DNA of 64,000 bases from Nansenia antarctica (lineage: Eukaryota > Chordata > Actinopteri > Argentiniformes > Microstomatidae), in NCBI GenBank assembly GCA_963989245.1, contig OZ022351.1:12002412-12066411 (forward strand), written 5' to 3'. The translations under genes and the position numbers were made by a program. The notes below the pieces were generated by a model that was not told the origin of the DNA, did not search any database, and worked only from the letters and a program-made list of their open reading frames with translations. Every line of letters begins with the position of its first letter. Position 1 is the stretch's first letter. Positions 29,468 to 41,002 of the stretch are shown piece after piece.

Positions 29468-29629
29468 CTCTCCAATGGGATTCCAATCGAGAGCTGGTTC
29501 ATGGACAGAAATGACAACGAACTCCTGAAGCTGGTTCCCTTCCTGGAGAAGCTTGTGGAGATGAATGAAGACGTAAGGCCACATGTCCGAGAGCGGTTTC
29601 GTCTGCATGACCTCCTGCCCCCAGACTGA
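29468..29629 (+). pseudogene. ctdspl2: CTDSPL2-like terminal coding exon (first of 47 copies)
   Basis: The exon follows the acceptor TTTGAACCTTTACAG and encodes LSNGIPIESWFMDRNDNELL, then PFLEKLVEMNEDVRPHVRER and FRLHDLLPPD-stop: 53 residues. From memory this is the C-terminus of CTD small phosphatase-like protein 2, an HAD/FCP1-family Ser/Thr phosphatase; the aspartate catalytic motif (DxDxT) lies in upstream exons not present here. Equivalent exons start 60 bp (58-60) after each core marker in the array and all remain open to the same TGA. Observed changes are few: HVRERF to HFRERF in copies 2 and 9, and NELL to NKLL in the copy at 56738. An internal GAC|GTAAGG could act as a donor. With no upstream phosphatase exons these are exon fossils, unless a host gene lies beyond the window. 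Confidence 0.85.
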
Positions 29630-29638
29630 GCGCCCCTG

Positions 29639-29833
29639 CTACGTCCTCCGTGAGGACCACCTCTACCTCAGGCTACTGCAAGTATGAGCCACAATTACAT
29701 CATTGTTATTTTGAATGAAAAAATAATCGCTAGCAGTAGTAGAACAGAGAAGATGGATATTAGGAAAAAGGCTAAATACAAAGAATGCAACCGTCCAAAT
29801 TAAAGAGACTGATAACCTAACAGAATTAACACA
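29639..29833 (+). repeat. A-type linker (195 bp, 28 copies)
   Basis: Runs from CTACGTCCTCCGTGAGGACC to AATTAMCACA just before the core. It contains the exon-like string ending CTACTGCAA|GTATGAG (GTTTGAG in some copies) and a 60-bp block, AGCAGTAGTAGAACAGAGAA plus ATGGATATTAG. The latter is homologous to a block in the core, so each A unit carries that sequence twice, about 210 bp apart. Confidence 0.85.
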
Positions 29834-32800
29834 GGTTCTTTCGCCACGAATCACAGCAATCTTTCAAAGTATTCACCGGTAAGTACAGAATGAGCAAGCG
29901 CAAGATGACCTGTAATAAGGCTCACAGAGACACGAACTAGCTAGCAGTAGTGGAACAGAGAAGATGGATATTAGAAAATGGCTAAAACCAAAGAATGCAA
30001 AAAAAAAAAAAAACTACTTTGTTTTGAACCTTTACAGCTCTCCAATGGGATTCCAATCGAGAGCTGGTTCATGGACAGAAATGACAACGAACTCCTGAAG
30101 CTGGTTCCCTTCCTGGAGAAGCTTGTGGAGATGAATGAAGACGTAAGGCCACATTTCCGAGAGCGGTTTCGTCTGCATGACCTCCTGCCCCCAGACTGAG
30201 CGCCCCTGCTACGTCCTCCATGAGGACCACCTCTACCTCAGGCTACTGCAAGTATGAGCCACAATTACATCATTGTTATTTTGAATAAAAAAATAATCGC
30301 TAGCAGTAGTAGAACAGAGAAGATCGATATTAGGAAAAAGGCTAAATACAAAGAATGCAACCGTCCAAATTAAAGAGACTGATAACCTAACAGAATTACC
30401 ACAGGTTCTTTCGCCACGAATCACAGCAATCTTTCAAAGTATTCACCGGTAAGTACAGAATGAGCAAGCGCAAGATGACCTGTAATAAGGCTCACAGAGA
30501 CACGAACTAGCTAGCAGTAGTGGAACAGAGAAGATGGATATTAGAAAATGGCTAAAACCAAAGAATGCAAAAAAAAAAAAAACTACTTTGTTTTGAACCT
30601 TTACAGCTCTCCAATGGGATTCCAATCGAGAGCTGGTTCATGGACAGAAATGACAACGAACTCCTGAAGCTGGTTCCCTTCCTGGAGAAGCTTGTGGAGA
30701 TGAATGAAGACGTAAGGCCACATGTCCGAGAGCGGTTTCGTCTGCATGACCTCCTGCCCCCAGACTGAGCGTCCCTGCTACGTCCTCCATGAGGACCACC
30801 TCTACCTCAGGCTACTGCAAGTTTGAGCCACAATTACATCATTGTTATTTTGAATGAAAAAATAATCGCTAGCAGTAGTAGAACAGAGAAGATGGATATT
30901 AGGAAAAAGGCTAAATACAAAGAATGCAACCGTCCAAATTAAAGAGACTGATAACCTAACAGAATTACCACAGGTTCTTTCGCCACGAATCACAGCAATC
31001 TTTCAAAGTATTCACCGGTAAGTACAGAATGAGCAAGCGCAAGATGACCTGTAATAAGGCTCACAGAGACACGAACTAGCTAGCAGTAGTGGAACAGAGA
31101 AGATGGATATTAGAAAATGGCTAAAACCAAAGAATGCAAAAAAAAAAAAAAAACTACTTTGTTTTGAACCTTTACAGCTCTCTAATGGGATTCCAATCGA
31201 GAGCTGGTTCATGGACAGAAATGACAACGAACTCCTGAAGCTGGTTCCCTTCCTGGAGAAGCTTGTGGAGATGAATGAAGACGTAAGGCCACATGTCCGA
31301 GAGCGGTTTCGTCTGCATGACCTCCTGCCCCCAGACTGAGCGCCCCTGCTACGTCCTCCATGAGGACCACCTCTACCTCAGGCTACTGCAAGTATGAGCC
31401 ACAATTACATCATTGTTATTTTGAATAAAAAAATAATCGCTAGCAGTAGTAGAACAGAGAAGATCGATATTAGGAAAAAGGCTAAATACAAAGAATGCAA
31501 CCGTCCAAATTAAAGAGACTGATAACCTAACAGAATTACCACAGGTTCTTTCGCCACGAATCACAGCAATCTTTCAAAGTATTCACCGGTAAGTACAGAA
31601 TGAGCAAGCGCAAGATGACCTGTAATAAGGCTCACAGAGACACGAACTAGCTAGCAGTAGTGGAACAGAGAAGATGGATATTAGAAAATGGCTAAAACCA
31701 AAGAATGCAAAAAAAAAAAAAACTACTTTGTTTTGAACCTTTACAGCTCTCCAATGGGATTCCAATCGAGAGCTGGTTCATGGACAGAAATGACAACGAA
31801 CTCCTGAAGCTGGTTCCCTTCCTGGAGAAGCTTGTGGAGATGAATGAAGACGTAAGGCCACATGTCCGAGAGCGGTTTCGTCTGCATGACCTCCTGCCCC
31901 CAGACTGAGCGTCCCTGCTACGTCCTCCATGAGGACCACCTCTACCTCAGGCTACTGCAAGTTTGAGCCACAATTACATCATTGTTATTTTGAATGAAAA
32001 AATAATCGCTAGCAGTAGTAGAACAGAGAAGATGAATATTAGGAAAAAGGCTAAATACAAAGAATGCAACCGTCCAAATTAAAGAGACTGATAACCTAAC
32101 AGAATTACCACAGGTTCTTTCGCCACGAATCACAGCAATCTTTCAAAGTATTCACCGGTAAGTACAGAATGAGCAAGCGCAAGATGACCTGTAATAAGGC
32201 TCACAGAGACACGAACTAGCTAGCAGTAGTGGAACAGAGAAGATGGATATTAGAAAATGGCTAAAACCAAAGAATGCAAAAAAAAAAAAAAACTACTTTG
32301 TTTTGAACCTTTACAGCTCTCCAATGGGATTCCAATCGAGAGCTGGTTCATGGACAGAAATGACAACGAACTCCTGAAGCTGGTTCCCTTCCTGGAGAAG
32401 CTTGTGGAGATGAATGAAGACGTAAGGCCACATGTCCGAGAGCGGTTTCGTCTGCATGACCTCCTGCCCCCAGACTGAGCGCCCCTGCTACGTCCTCCGT
32501 GAGGACCACCTCTACCTCAGGCTACTGCAAGTATGAGCCACAATTACATCATTGTTATTTTGAATGAAAAAATAATCGCTAGCAGTAGTAGAACAGAGAA
32601 GATGGATATTAGGAAAAAGGCTAAATACAAAGAATGCAACCGTCCAAATTAAAGAGACTGATAACCTAACAGAATTACCACAGGTTCTTTCGCCACGAAT
32701 CACAGCAATCTTTCAAAGTATTCACCGGTAAGTACAGAATGAGCAAGCGCAAGATGACCTGTAATAAGGCTCACAGAGACACGAACTAGCTAGCAGTAGT

Positions 32801-33052
32801 GGAACAGAGAAGATGGATATTAGAAAATGGCTAAAACCAAAGAATGCAAAAAAATAAAAAATCTACTTTGTTTTGAACCTTTACAGCTCTCCAATGGGAT
32901 TCCAATCGAGAGCTGGTTCATGGACAGAAATGACAACGAACTCCTGAAGCTGGTTCCCTTCCTGGAGAAGCTTGTGGAGATGAATGAAGACGTAAGGCCA
33001 CATGTCCGAGAGCGGTTTCGTCTGCATGACCTCCTGCCCCCAGACTGAGCGC

Positions 33053-33692
33053 CCCTGAAACTGATAACTGGGTCGATCTCTGACGGGGGGCAGTCCAGAT
33101 GAGGTGCTAAGTGAAGGGTTTAGACTCACCATCACACGCAAAGACCTCCAGACTCTCCGACACCTCAAATGGCTCAACGATGCGGTGAGTTGTTATCATC
33201 ATGCACCACATATAGTGACAGATTGCCGTACAGAACTGGAAAGAAGGGGGAAAAATAAGTAATAACGTAGAGATGTTTATTGTTTTCTAATTTTCAGCCA
33301 TTGTCTTTGCCCTCTCCTCCAGGTCATAAACTTCTACATGAACCTGTTGGTGGAGCGCAGTAAAGACCCTAACCTGCCGACGGTCTACACCTTCAACACC
33401 TTCTTCTTTCCCCAGCTGCGCAGTTTCGGTTACTCGGCTGTCCGCCGCTGGACTAAGAACATGGACATCTTCTCAGTGGACATACTGCTCGTACCCGTCC
33501 ACCTGGGGAAGCACTGGTGCCTTGTTCATGCTTGGTAAATGCAATGTTAACAAATGGGTGAAATCTTTATTCATACTTATATAAAGCGATTATAAATGGC
33601 AATCTTTTTGTGAGAATTGTGCAAATACAGCCACAGGGCAATCTGGGTATTGCAAAAATGATTACATTAGATTTTCGAGGTTTTACGACTGA
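33053..33692 (+). repeat. B-type linker (about 641 bp, 18 complete copies)
   Basis: Replaces the A linker at the same two junctions: after GCGCCCCTG and before CAGGTTCTTTCGCCA. It holds the two SENP-like exons, their intron and about 150 bp of non-coding DNA after the second donor (TATTCATACTTATATAAAGC...). A subtype with ACGATACGG instead of ACGATGCGG and GGGTTTTGC instead of GGGTATTGC occurs at 38545, 44318, 50092 and 54850, each time as the last B of a run. Confidence 0.85.
33094..33534 (+). pseudogene. SENP1/2-like protease exon pair (first of 18 complete copies)
   Basis: Exon 33094-33184 (acceptor GGGGGGCAG, donor GCG|GTGAGT) encodes PDEVLSEGFRLTITRKDLQ then LKWLNDA. A 138-bp intron follows, then exon 33323-33534 (acceptor CTCCTCCAG, donor TTG|GTAAAT), encoding VINFYMNLLVERSKDPNLP, NTFFFPQLRSFGYSAVRRWT and VDILLVPVHLGKHWCLVHA. 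This is the N-terminal half of the Ulp1/C48 catalytic domain, which cleaves SUMO. It includes the WLND motif and the catalytic His of GKHWCL, but the catalytic Asp and Cys exons are absent everywhere in the window. Other copies have the second exon starting 15 bp before 37773, 38789, 41514, 42530, 43546, 44562, 47288, 48304, 49320, 50336, 53062, 54078, 55094, 58389, 59405, 60991 and 62577. A 19th first exon (63919-64000) is cut by the edge. None can form an active protease alone. Confidence 0.85.
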
Positions 33693-36600
33693 GGTCCCAG
33701 GTTCTTTCGCCAAGAATCACAGCAATCTTTCAAAGTATTCACCGGTAAGTACAGAATGAGCAAGCGCAAGATGACCTGTAATAAGGCTCACAGAGACACG
33801 AACTAGCTAGCAGTAGTGGAACAGAGAAGATGGATATTAGAAAATGGCTAAAACCAAAGAATGCAAAAAAAAAAAAAAAAACTTTGTTTTGAACCTTTAC
33901 AGCTCTCCAATGGGATTCCAATCGAGAGCTGGTTCATGGACAGAAATGACAACGAACTCCTGAAGCTGGTTCCCTTCCTGGAGAAGCTTGTGGAGATGAA
34001 TGAAGACGTAAGGCCACATGTCCGAGAGCGGTTTCGTCTGCATGACCTCCTGCCCCCAGACTGAGCGCCCCTGCTACGTCCTCCGTGAGGACCACCTCTA
34101 CCTCAGGCTACTGCAAGTATGAGCCACAATTACATCATTGTTATTTTGAATGAAAAAATAATCGCTAGCAGTAGTAGAACAGAGAAGATGGATATTAGGA
34201 AAAAGGCTAAATACAAAGAATGCAACCGTCCAAATTAAAGAGACTGATAACCTAACAGAATTAACACAGGTTCTTTCGCCACGAATCACAGCAATCTTTC
34301 AAAGTATTCACCGGTAAGTACAGAATGAGCAAGCGCAAGATGACCTGTAATAAGGCTCACAGAGACACGAACTAGCTAGCAGTAGTGGAACAGAGAAGAT
34401 GGATATTAGAAAATGGCTAAAACCAAAGAATGCAAAAAAAAAAAAAAACTACTTTGTTTTGAACCTTTACAGCTCTCCAATGGGATTCCAATCGAGAGCT
34501 GGTTCATGGACAGAAATGACAACGAACTCCTGAAGCTGGTTCCCTTCCTGGAGAAGCTTGTGGAGATGAATGAAGACGTAAGGCCACATTTCCGAGAGCG
34601 GTTTCGTCTGCATGACCTCCTGCCCCCAGACTGAGCGCCCCTGCTACGTCCTCCATGAGGACCACCTCTACCTCAGGCTACTGCAAGTATGAGCCACAAT
34701 TACATCATTGTTATTTTGAATAAAAAAATAATCGCTAGCAGTAGTAGAACAGAGAAGATCGATATTAGGAAAAAGGCTAAATACAAAGAATGCAACCGTC
34801 CAAATTAAAGAGACTGATAACCTAACAGAATTACCACAGGTTCTTTCGCCACGAATCACAGCAATCTTTCAAAGTATTCACCGGTAAGTACAGAATGAGC
34901 AAGCGCAAGATGACCTGTAATAAGGCTCACAGAGACACGAACTAGCTAGCAGTAGTGGAACAGAGAAGATGGATATTAGAAAATGGCTAAAACCAAAGAA
35001 TGCAAAAAAAAAAAAAACTACTTTGTTTTGAACCTTTACAGCTCTCCAATGGGATTCCAATCGAGAGCTGGTTCATGGACAGAAATGACAACGAACTCCT
35101 GAAGCTGGTTCCCTTCCTGGAGAAGCTTGTGGAGATGAATGAAGACGTAAGGCCACATGTCCGAGAGCGGTTTCGTCTGCATGACCTCCTGCCCCCAGAC
35201 TGAGCGTCCCTGCTACGTCCTCCATGAGGACCACCTCTACCTCAGGCTACTGCAAGTTTGAGCCACAATTACATCATTGTTATTTTGAATGAAAAAATAA
35301 TCGCTAGCAGTAGTAGAACAGAGAAGATGGATATTAGGAAAAAGGCTAAATACAAAGAATGCAACCGTCCAAATTAAAGAGACTGATAACCTAACAGAAT
35401 TACCACAGGTTCTTTCGCCACGAATCACAGCAATCTTTCAAAGTATTCACCGGTAAGTACAGAATGAGCAAGCGCAAGATGACCTGTAATAAGGCTCACA
35501 GAGACACGAACTAGCTAGCAGTAGTGGAACAGAGAAGATGGATATTAGAAAATGGCTAAAACCAAAGAATGCAAAAAAAAAAAAAAAACTACTTTGTTTT
35601 GAACCTTTACAGCTCTCCAATGGGATTCCAATCGAGAGCTGGTTCATGGACAGAAATGACAACGAACTCCTGAAGCTGGTTCCCTTCCTGGAGAAGCTTG
35701 TGGAGATGAATGAAGACGTAAGGCCACATGTCCGAGAGCGGTTTCGTCTGCATGACCTCCTGCCCCCAGACTGAGCGCCCCTGCTACGTCCTCCATGAGG
35801 ACCACCTCTACCTCAGGCTACTGCAAGTATGAGCCACAATTACATCATTGTTATTTTGAATAAAAAAATAATCGCTAGCAGTAGTAGAACAGAGAAGATC
35901 GATATTAGGAAAAAGGCTAAATACAAAGAATGCAACCGTCCAAATTAAAGAGACTGATAACCTAACAGAATTACCACAGGTTCTTTCGCCACGAATCACA
36001 GCAATCTTTCAAAGTATTCACCGGTAAGTACAGAATGAGCAAGCGCAAGATGACCTGTAATAAGGCTCACAGAGACACGAACTAGCTAGCAGTAGTGGAA
36101 CAGAGAAGATGGATATTAGAAAATGGCTAAAACCAAAGAATGCAAAAAAAAAAAAAACTACTTTGTTTTGAACCTTTACAGCTCTCCAATGGGATTCCAA
36201 TCGAGAGCTGGTTCATGGACAGAAATGACAACGAACTCCTGAAGCTGGTTCCCTTCCTGGAGAAGCTTGTGGAGATGAATGAAGACGTAAGGCCACATGT
36301 CCGAGAGCGGTTTCGTCTGCATGACCTCCTGCCCCCAGACTGAGCGTCCCTGCTACGTCCTCCATGAGGACCACCTCTACCTCAGGCTACTGCAAGTTTG
36401 AGCCACAATTACATCATTGTTATTTTGAATGAAAAAATAATCGCTAGCAGTAGTAGAACAGAGAAGATGAATATTAGGAAAAAGGCTAAATACAAAGAAT
36501 GCAACCGTCCAAATTAAAGAGACTGATAACCTAACAGAATTACCACAGGTTCTTTCGCCACGAATCACAGCAATCTTTCAAAGTATTCACCGGTAAGTAC

Positions 36601-39600
36601 AGAATGAGCAAGCGCAAGATGACCTGTAATAAGGCTCACAGAGACACGAACTAGCTAGCAGTAGTGGAACAGAGAAGATGGATATTAGAAAATGGCTAAA
36701 ACCAAAGAATGCAAAAAAAAAAAAAAACTACTTTGTTTTGAACCTTTACAGCTCTCCAATGGGATTCCAATCGAGAGCTGGTTCATGGACAGAAATGACA
36801 ACGAACTCCTGAAGCTGGTTCCCTTCCTGGAGAAGCTTGTGGAGATGAATGAAGACGTAAGGCCACATGTCCGAGAGCGGTTTCGTCTGCATGACCTCCT
36901 GCCCCCAGACTGAGCGCCCCTGCTACGTCCTCCGTGAGGACCACCTCTACCTCAGGCTACTGCAAGTATGAGCCACAATTACATCATTGTTATTTTGAAT
37001 GAAAAAATAATCGCTAGCAGTAGTAGAACAGAGAAGATGGATATTAGGAAAAAGGCTAAATACAAAGAATGCAACCGTCCAAATTAAAGAGACTGATAAC
37101 CTAACAGAATTACCACAGGTTCTTTCGCCACGAATCACAGCAATCTTTCAAAGTATTCACCGGTAAGTACAGAATGAGCAAGCGCAAGATGACCTGTAAT
37201 AAGGCTCACAGAGACACGAACTAGCTAGCAGTAGTGGAACAGAGAAGATGGATATTAGAAAATGGCTAAAACCAAAGAATGCAAAAAAATAAAAAATCTA
37301 CTTTGTTTTGAACCTTTACAGCTCTCCAATGGGATTCCAATCGAGAGCTGGTTCATGGACAGAAATGACAACGAACTCCTGAAGCTGGTTCCCTTCCTGG
37401 AGAAGCTTGTGGAGATGAATGAAGACGTAAGGCCACATGTCCGAGAGCGGTTTCGTCTGCATGACCTCCTGCCCCCAGACTGAGCGCCCCTGAAACTGAT
37501 AACTGGGTCGATCTCTGACGGGGGGCAGTCCAGATGAGGTGCTAAGTGAAGGGTTTAGACTCACCATCACACGCAAAGACCTCCAGACTCTCCGACACCT
37601 CAAATGGCTCAACGATGCGGTGAGTTGTTATCATCATGCACCACATATAGTGACAGATTGCCGTACAGAACTGGAAAGAAGGGGGAAAAATAAGTAATAA
37701 CGTAGAGATGTTTATTGTTTTCTAATTTTCAGCCATTGTCTTTGCCCTCTCCTCCAGGTCATAAACTTCTACATGAACCTGTTGGTGGAGCGCAGTAAAG
37801 ACCCTAACCTGCCGACGGTCTACACCTTCAACACCTTCTTCTTTCCCCAGCTGCGCAGTTTCGGTTACTCGGCTGTCCGCCGCTGGACTAAGAACATGGA
37901 CATCTTCTCAGTGGACATACTGCTCGTACCCGTCCACCTGGGGAAGCACTGGTGCCTTGTTCATGCTTGGTAAATGCAATGTTAACAAATGGGTGAAATC
38001 TTTATTCATACTTATATAAAGCGATTATAAATGGCAATCTTTTTGTGAGAATTGTGCAAATACAGCCACAGGGCAATCTGGGTATTGCAAAAATGATTAC
38101 ATTAGATTTTCGAGGTTTTACGACTGAGGTCCCAGGTTCTTTCGCCAAGAATCACAGCAATCTTTCAAAGTATTCACCGGTAAGTACAGAATGAGCAAGC
38201 GCAAGATGACCTGTAATAAGGCTCACAGAGACACGAACTAGCTAGCAGTAGTGGAACAGAGAAGATGGATATTAGAAAATGGCTAAAACCAAAGAATGCA
38301 AAAAAAAAAAAAAAAACTTTGTTTTGAACCTTTACAGCTCTCCAATGGGATTCCAATCGAGAGCTGGTTCATGGACAGAAATGACAACGAACTCCTGAAG
38401 CTGGTTCCCTTCCTGGAGAAGCTTGTGGAGATGAATGAAGACGTAAGGCCACATGTCCGAGAGCGGTTTCGTCTGCATGACCTCCTGCCCCCAGACTGAG
38501 CGCCCCTGAAACTGATAACTGGGTCGATCTCTGACGGGGGGCAGTCCAGATGAGGTGCTAAGTGAAGGGTTTAGACTCACCATCACACGCAAAGACCTCC
38601 AGACTCTCCGACACCTCAAATGGCTCAACGATACGGTGAGTTGTTATCATCATGCACCACATATAGTGACAGATTGCCGTACAGAACTGGAAAGAAGGGG
38701 GAAAAATAAGTAATAACGTAGAGATGTTTATTGTTTTCTAATTTTCAGCCATTGTCTTTGCCCTCTCCTCCAGGTCATAAACTTCTACATGAACCTGTTG
38801 GTGGAGCGCAGTAAAGACCCTAACCTGCCGACGGTCTACACCTTCAACACCTTCTTCTTTCCCCAGCTGCGCAGTTTCGGTTACTCGGCTGTCCGCCGCT
38901 GGACTAAGAACATGGACATCTTCTCAGTGGACATACTGCTCGTACCCGTCCACCTGGGGAAGCACTGGTGCCTTGTTCATGCTTGGTAAATGCAATGTTA
39001 ACAAATGGGTGAAATCTTTATTCATACTTATATAAAGCGATTATAAATGGCAATCTTTTTGTGAGAATTGTGCAAATACAGCCACAGGGCAATCTGGGTT
39101 TTGCAAAAATGATTACATTAGATTTTCGAGGTTTTACGACTGAGGTCCCAGGTTCTTTCGCCAAGAATCACAGCAATCTTTCAAAGTATTCACCGGTAAG
39201 TACAGAATGAGCAAGCGCAAGATGACCTGTAATAAGGCTCACAGAGACACGAACTAGCTAGCAGTAGTGGAACAGAGAAGATGGATATTAGAAAATGGCT
39301 AAAACCAAAGAATGCAAAAAAAAAAAAAAAAACTTTGTTTTGAACCTTTACAGCTCTCCAATGGGATTCCAATCGAGAGCTGGTTCATGGACAGAAATGA
39401 CAACGAACTCCTGAAGCTGGTTCCCTTCCTGGAGAAGCTTGTGGAGATGAATGAAGACGTAAGGCCACATGTCCGAGAGCGGTTTCGTCTGCATGACCTC
39501 CTGCCCCCAGACTGAGCGCCCCTGCTACGTCCTCCATGAGGACCACCTCTACCTCAGGCTACTGCAAGTATGAGCCACAATTACATCATTGTTATTTTGA

Positions 39601-41002
39601 ATAAAAAAATAATCGCTAGCAGTAGTAGAACAGAGAAGATCGATATTAGGAAAAAGGCTAAATACAAAGAATGCAACCGTCCAAATTAAAGAGACTGATA
39701 ACCTAACAGAATTACCACAGGTTCTTTCGCCACGAATCACAGCAATCTTTCAAAGTATTCACCGGTAAGTACAGAATGAGCAAGCGCAAGATGACCTGTA
39801 ATAAGGCTCACAGAGACACGAACTAGCTAGCAGTAGTGGAACAGAGAAGATGGATATTAGAAAATGGCTAAAACCAAAGAATGCAAAAAAAAAAAAAACT
39901 ACTTTGTTTTGAACCTTTACAGCTCTCCAATGGGATTCCAATCGAGAGCTGGTTCATGGACAGAAATGACAACGAACTCCTGAAGCTGGTTCCCTTCCTG
40001 GAGAAGCTTGTGGAGATGAATGAAGACGTAAGGCCACATGTCCGAGAGCGGTTTCGTCTGCATGACCTCCTGCCCCCAGACTGAGCGTCCCTGCTACGTC
40101 CTCCATGAGGACCACCTCTACCTCAGGCTACTGCAAGTTTGAGCCACAATTACATCATTGTTATTTTGAATGAAAAAATAATCGCTAGCAGTAGTAGAAC
40201 AGAGAAGATGAATATTAGGAAAAAGGCTAAATACAAAGAATGCAACCGTCCAAATTAAAGAGACTGATAACCTAACAGAATTACCACAGGTTCTTTCGCC
40301 ACGAATCACAGCAATCTTTCAAAGTATTCACCGGTAAGTACAGAATGAGCAAGCGCAAGATGACCTGTAATAAGGCTCACAGAGACACGAACTAGCTAGC
40401 AGTAGTGGAACAGAGAAGATGGATATTAGAAAATGGCTAAAACCAAAGAATGCAAAAAAAAAAAAAAACTACTTTGTTTTGAACCTTTACAGCTCTCCAA
40501 TGGGATTCCAATCGAGAGCTGGTTCATGGACAGAAATGACAACGAACTCCTGAAGCTGGTTCCCTTCCTGGAGAAGCTTGTGGAGATGAATGAAGACGTA
40601 AGGCCACATGTCCGAGAGCGGTTTCGTCTGCATGACCTCCTGCCCCCAGACTGAGCGCCCCTGCTACGTCCTCCGTGAGGACCACCTCTACCTCAGGCTA
40701 CTGCAAGTATGAGCCACAATTACATCATTGTTATTTTGAATGAAAAAATAATCGCTAGCAGTAGTAGAACAGAGAAGATGGATATTAGGAAAAAGGCTAA
40801 ATACAAAGAATGCAACCGTCCAAATTAAAGAGACTGATAACCTAACAGAATTACCACAGGTTCTTTCGCCACGAATCACAGCAATCTTTCAAAGTATTCA
40901 CCGGTAAGTACAGAATGAGCAAGCGCAAGATGACCTGTAATAAGGCTCACAGAGACACGAACTAGCTAGCAGTAGTGGAACAGAGAAGATGGATATTAGA
41001 AA

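Larger units (their letters stand above)
29408..38277 (+). repeat. Two adjacent 4435-bp higher-order repeats (A6B)
   Basis: Core markers 29408 to 33843 and 33843 to 38278 are both exactly 4435 bp apart and have the same order of six A units and one B. Private variants match at the same place in both: HFRERF at 29978 and 34413, and a valine variant in the minus-strand reading near 29663 and 34098. Confidence 0.9.
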
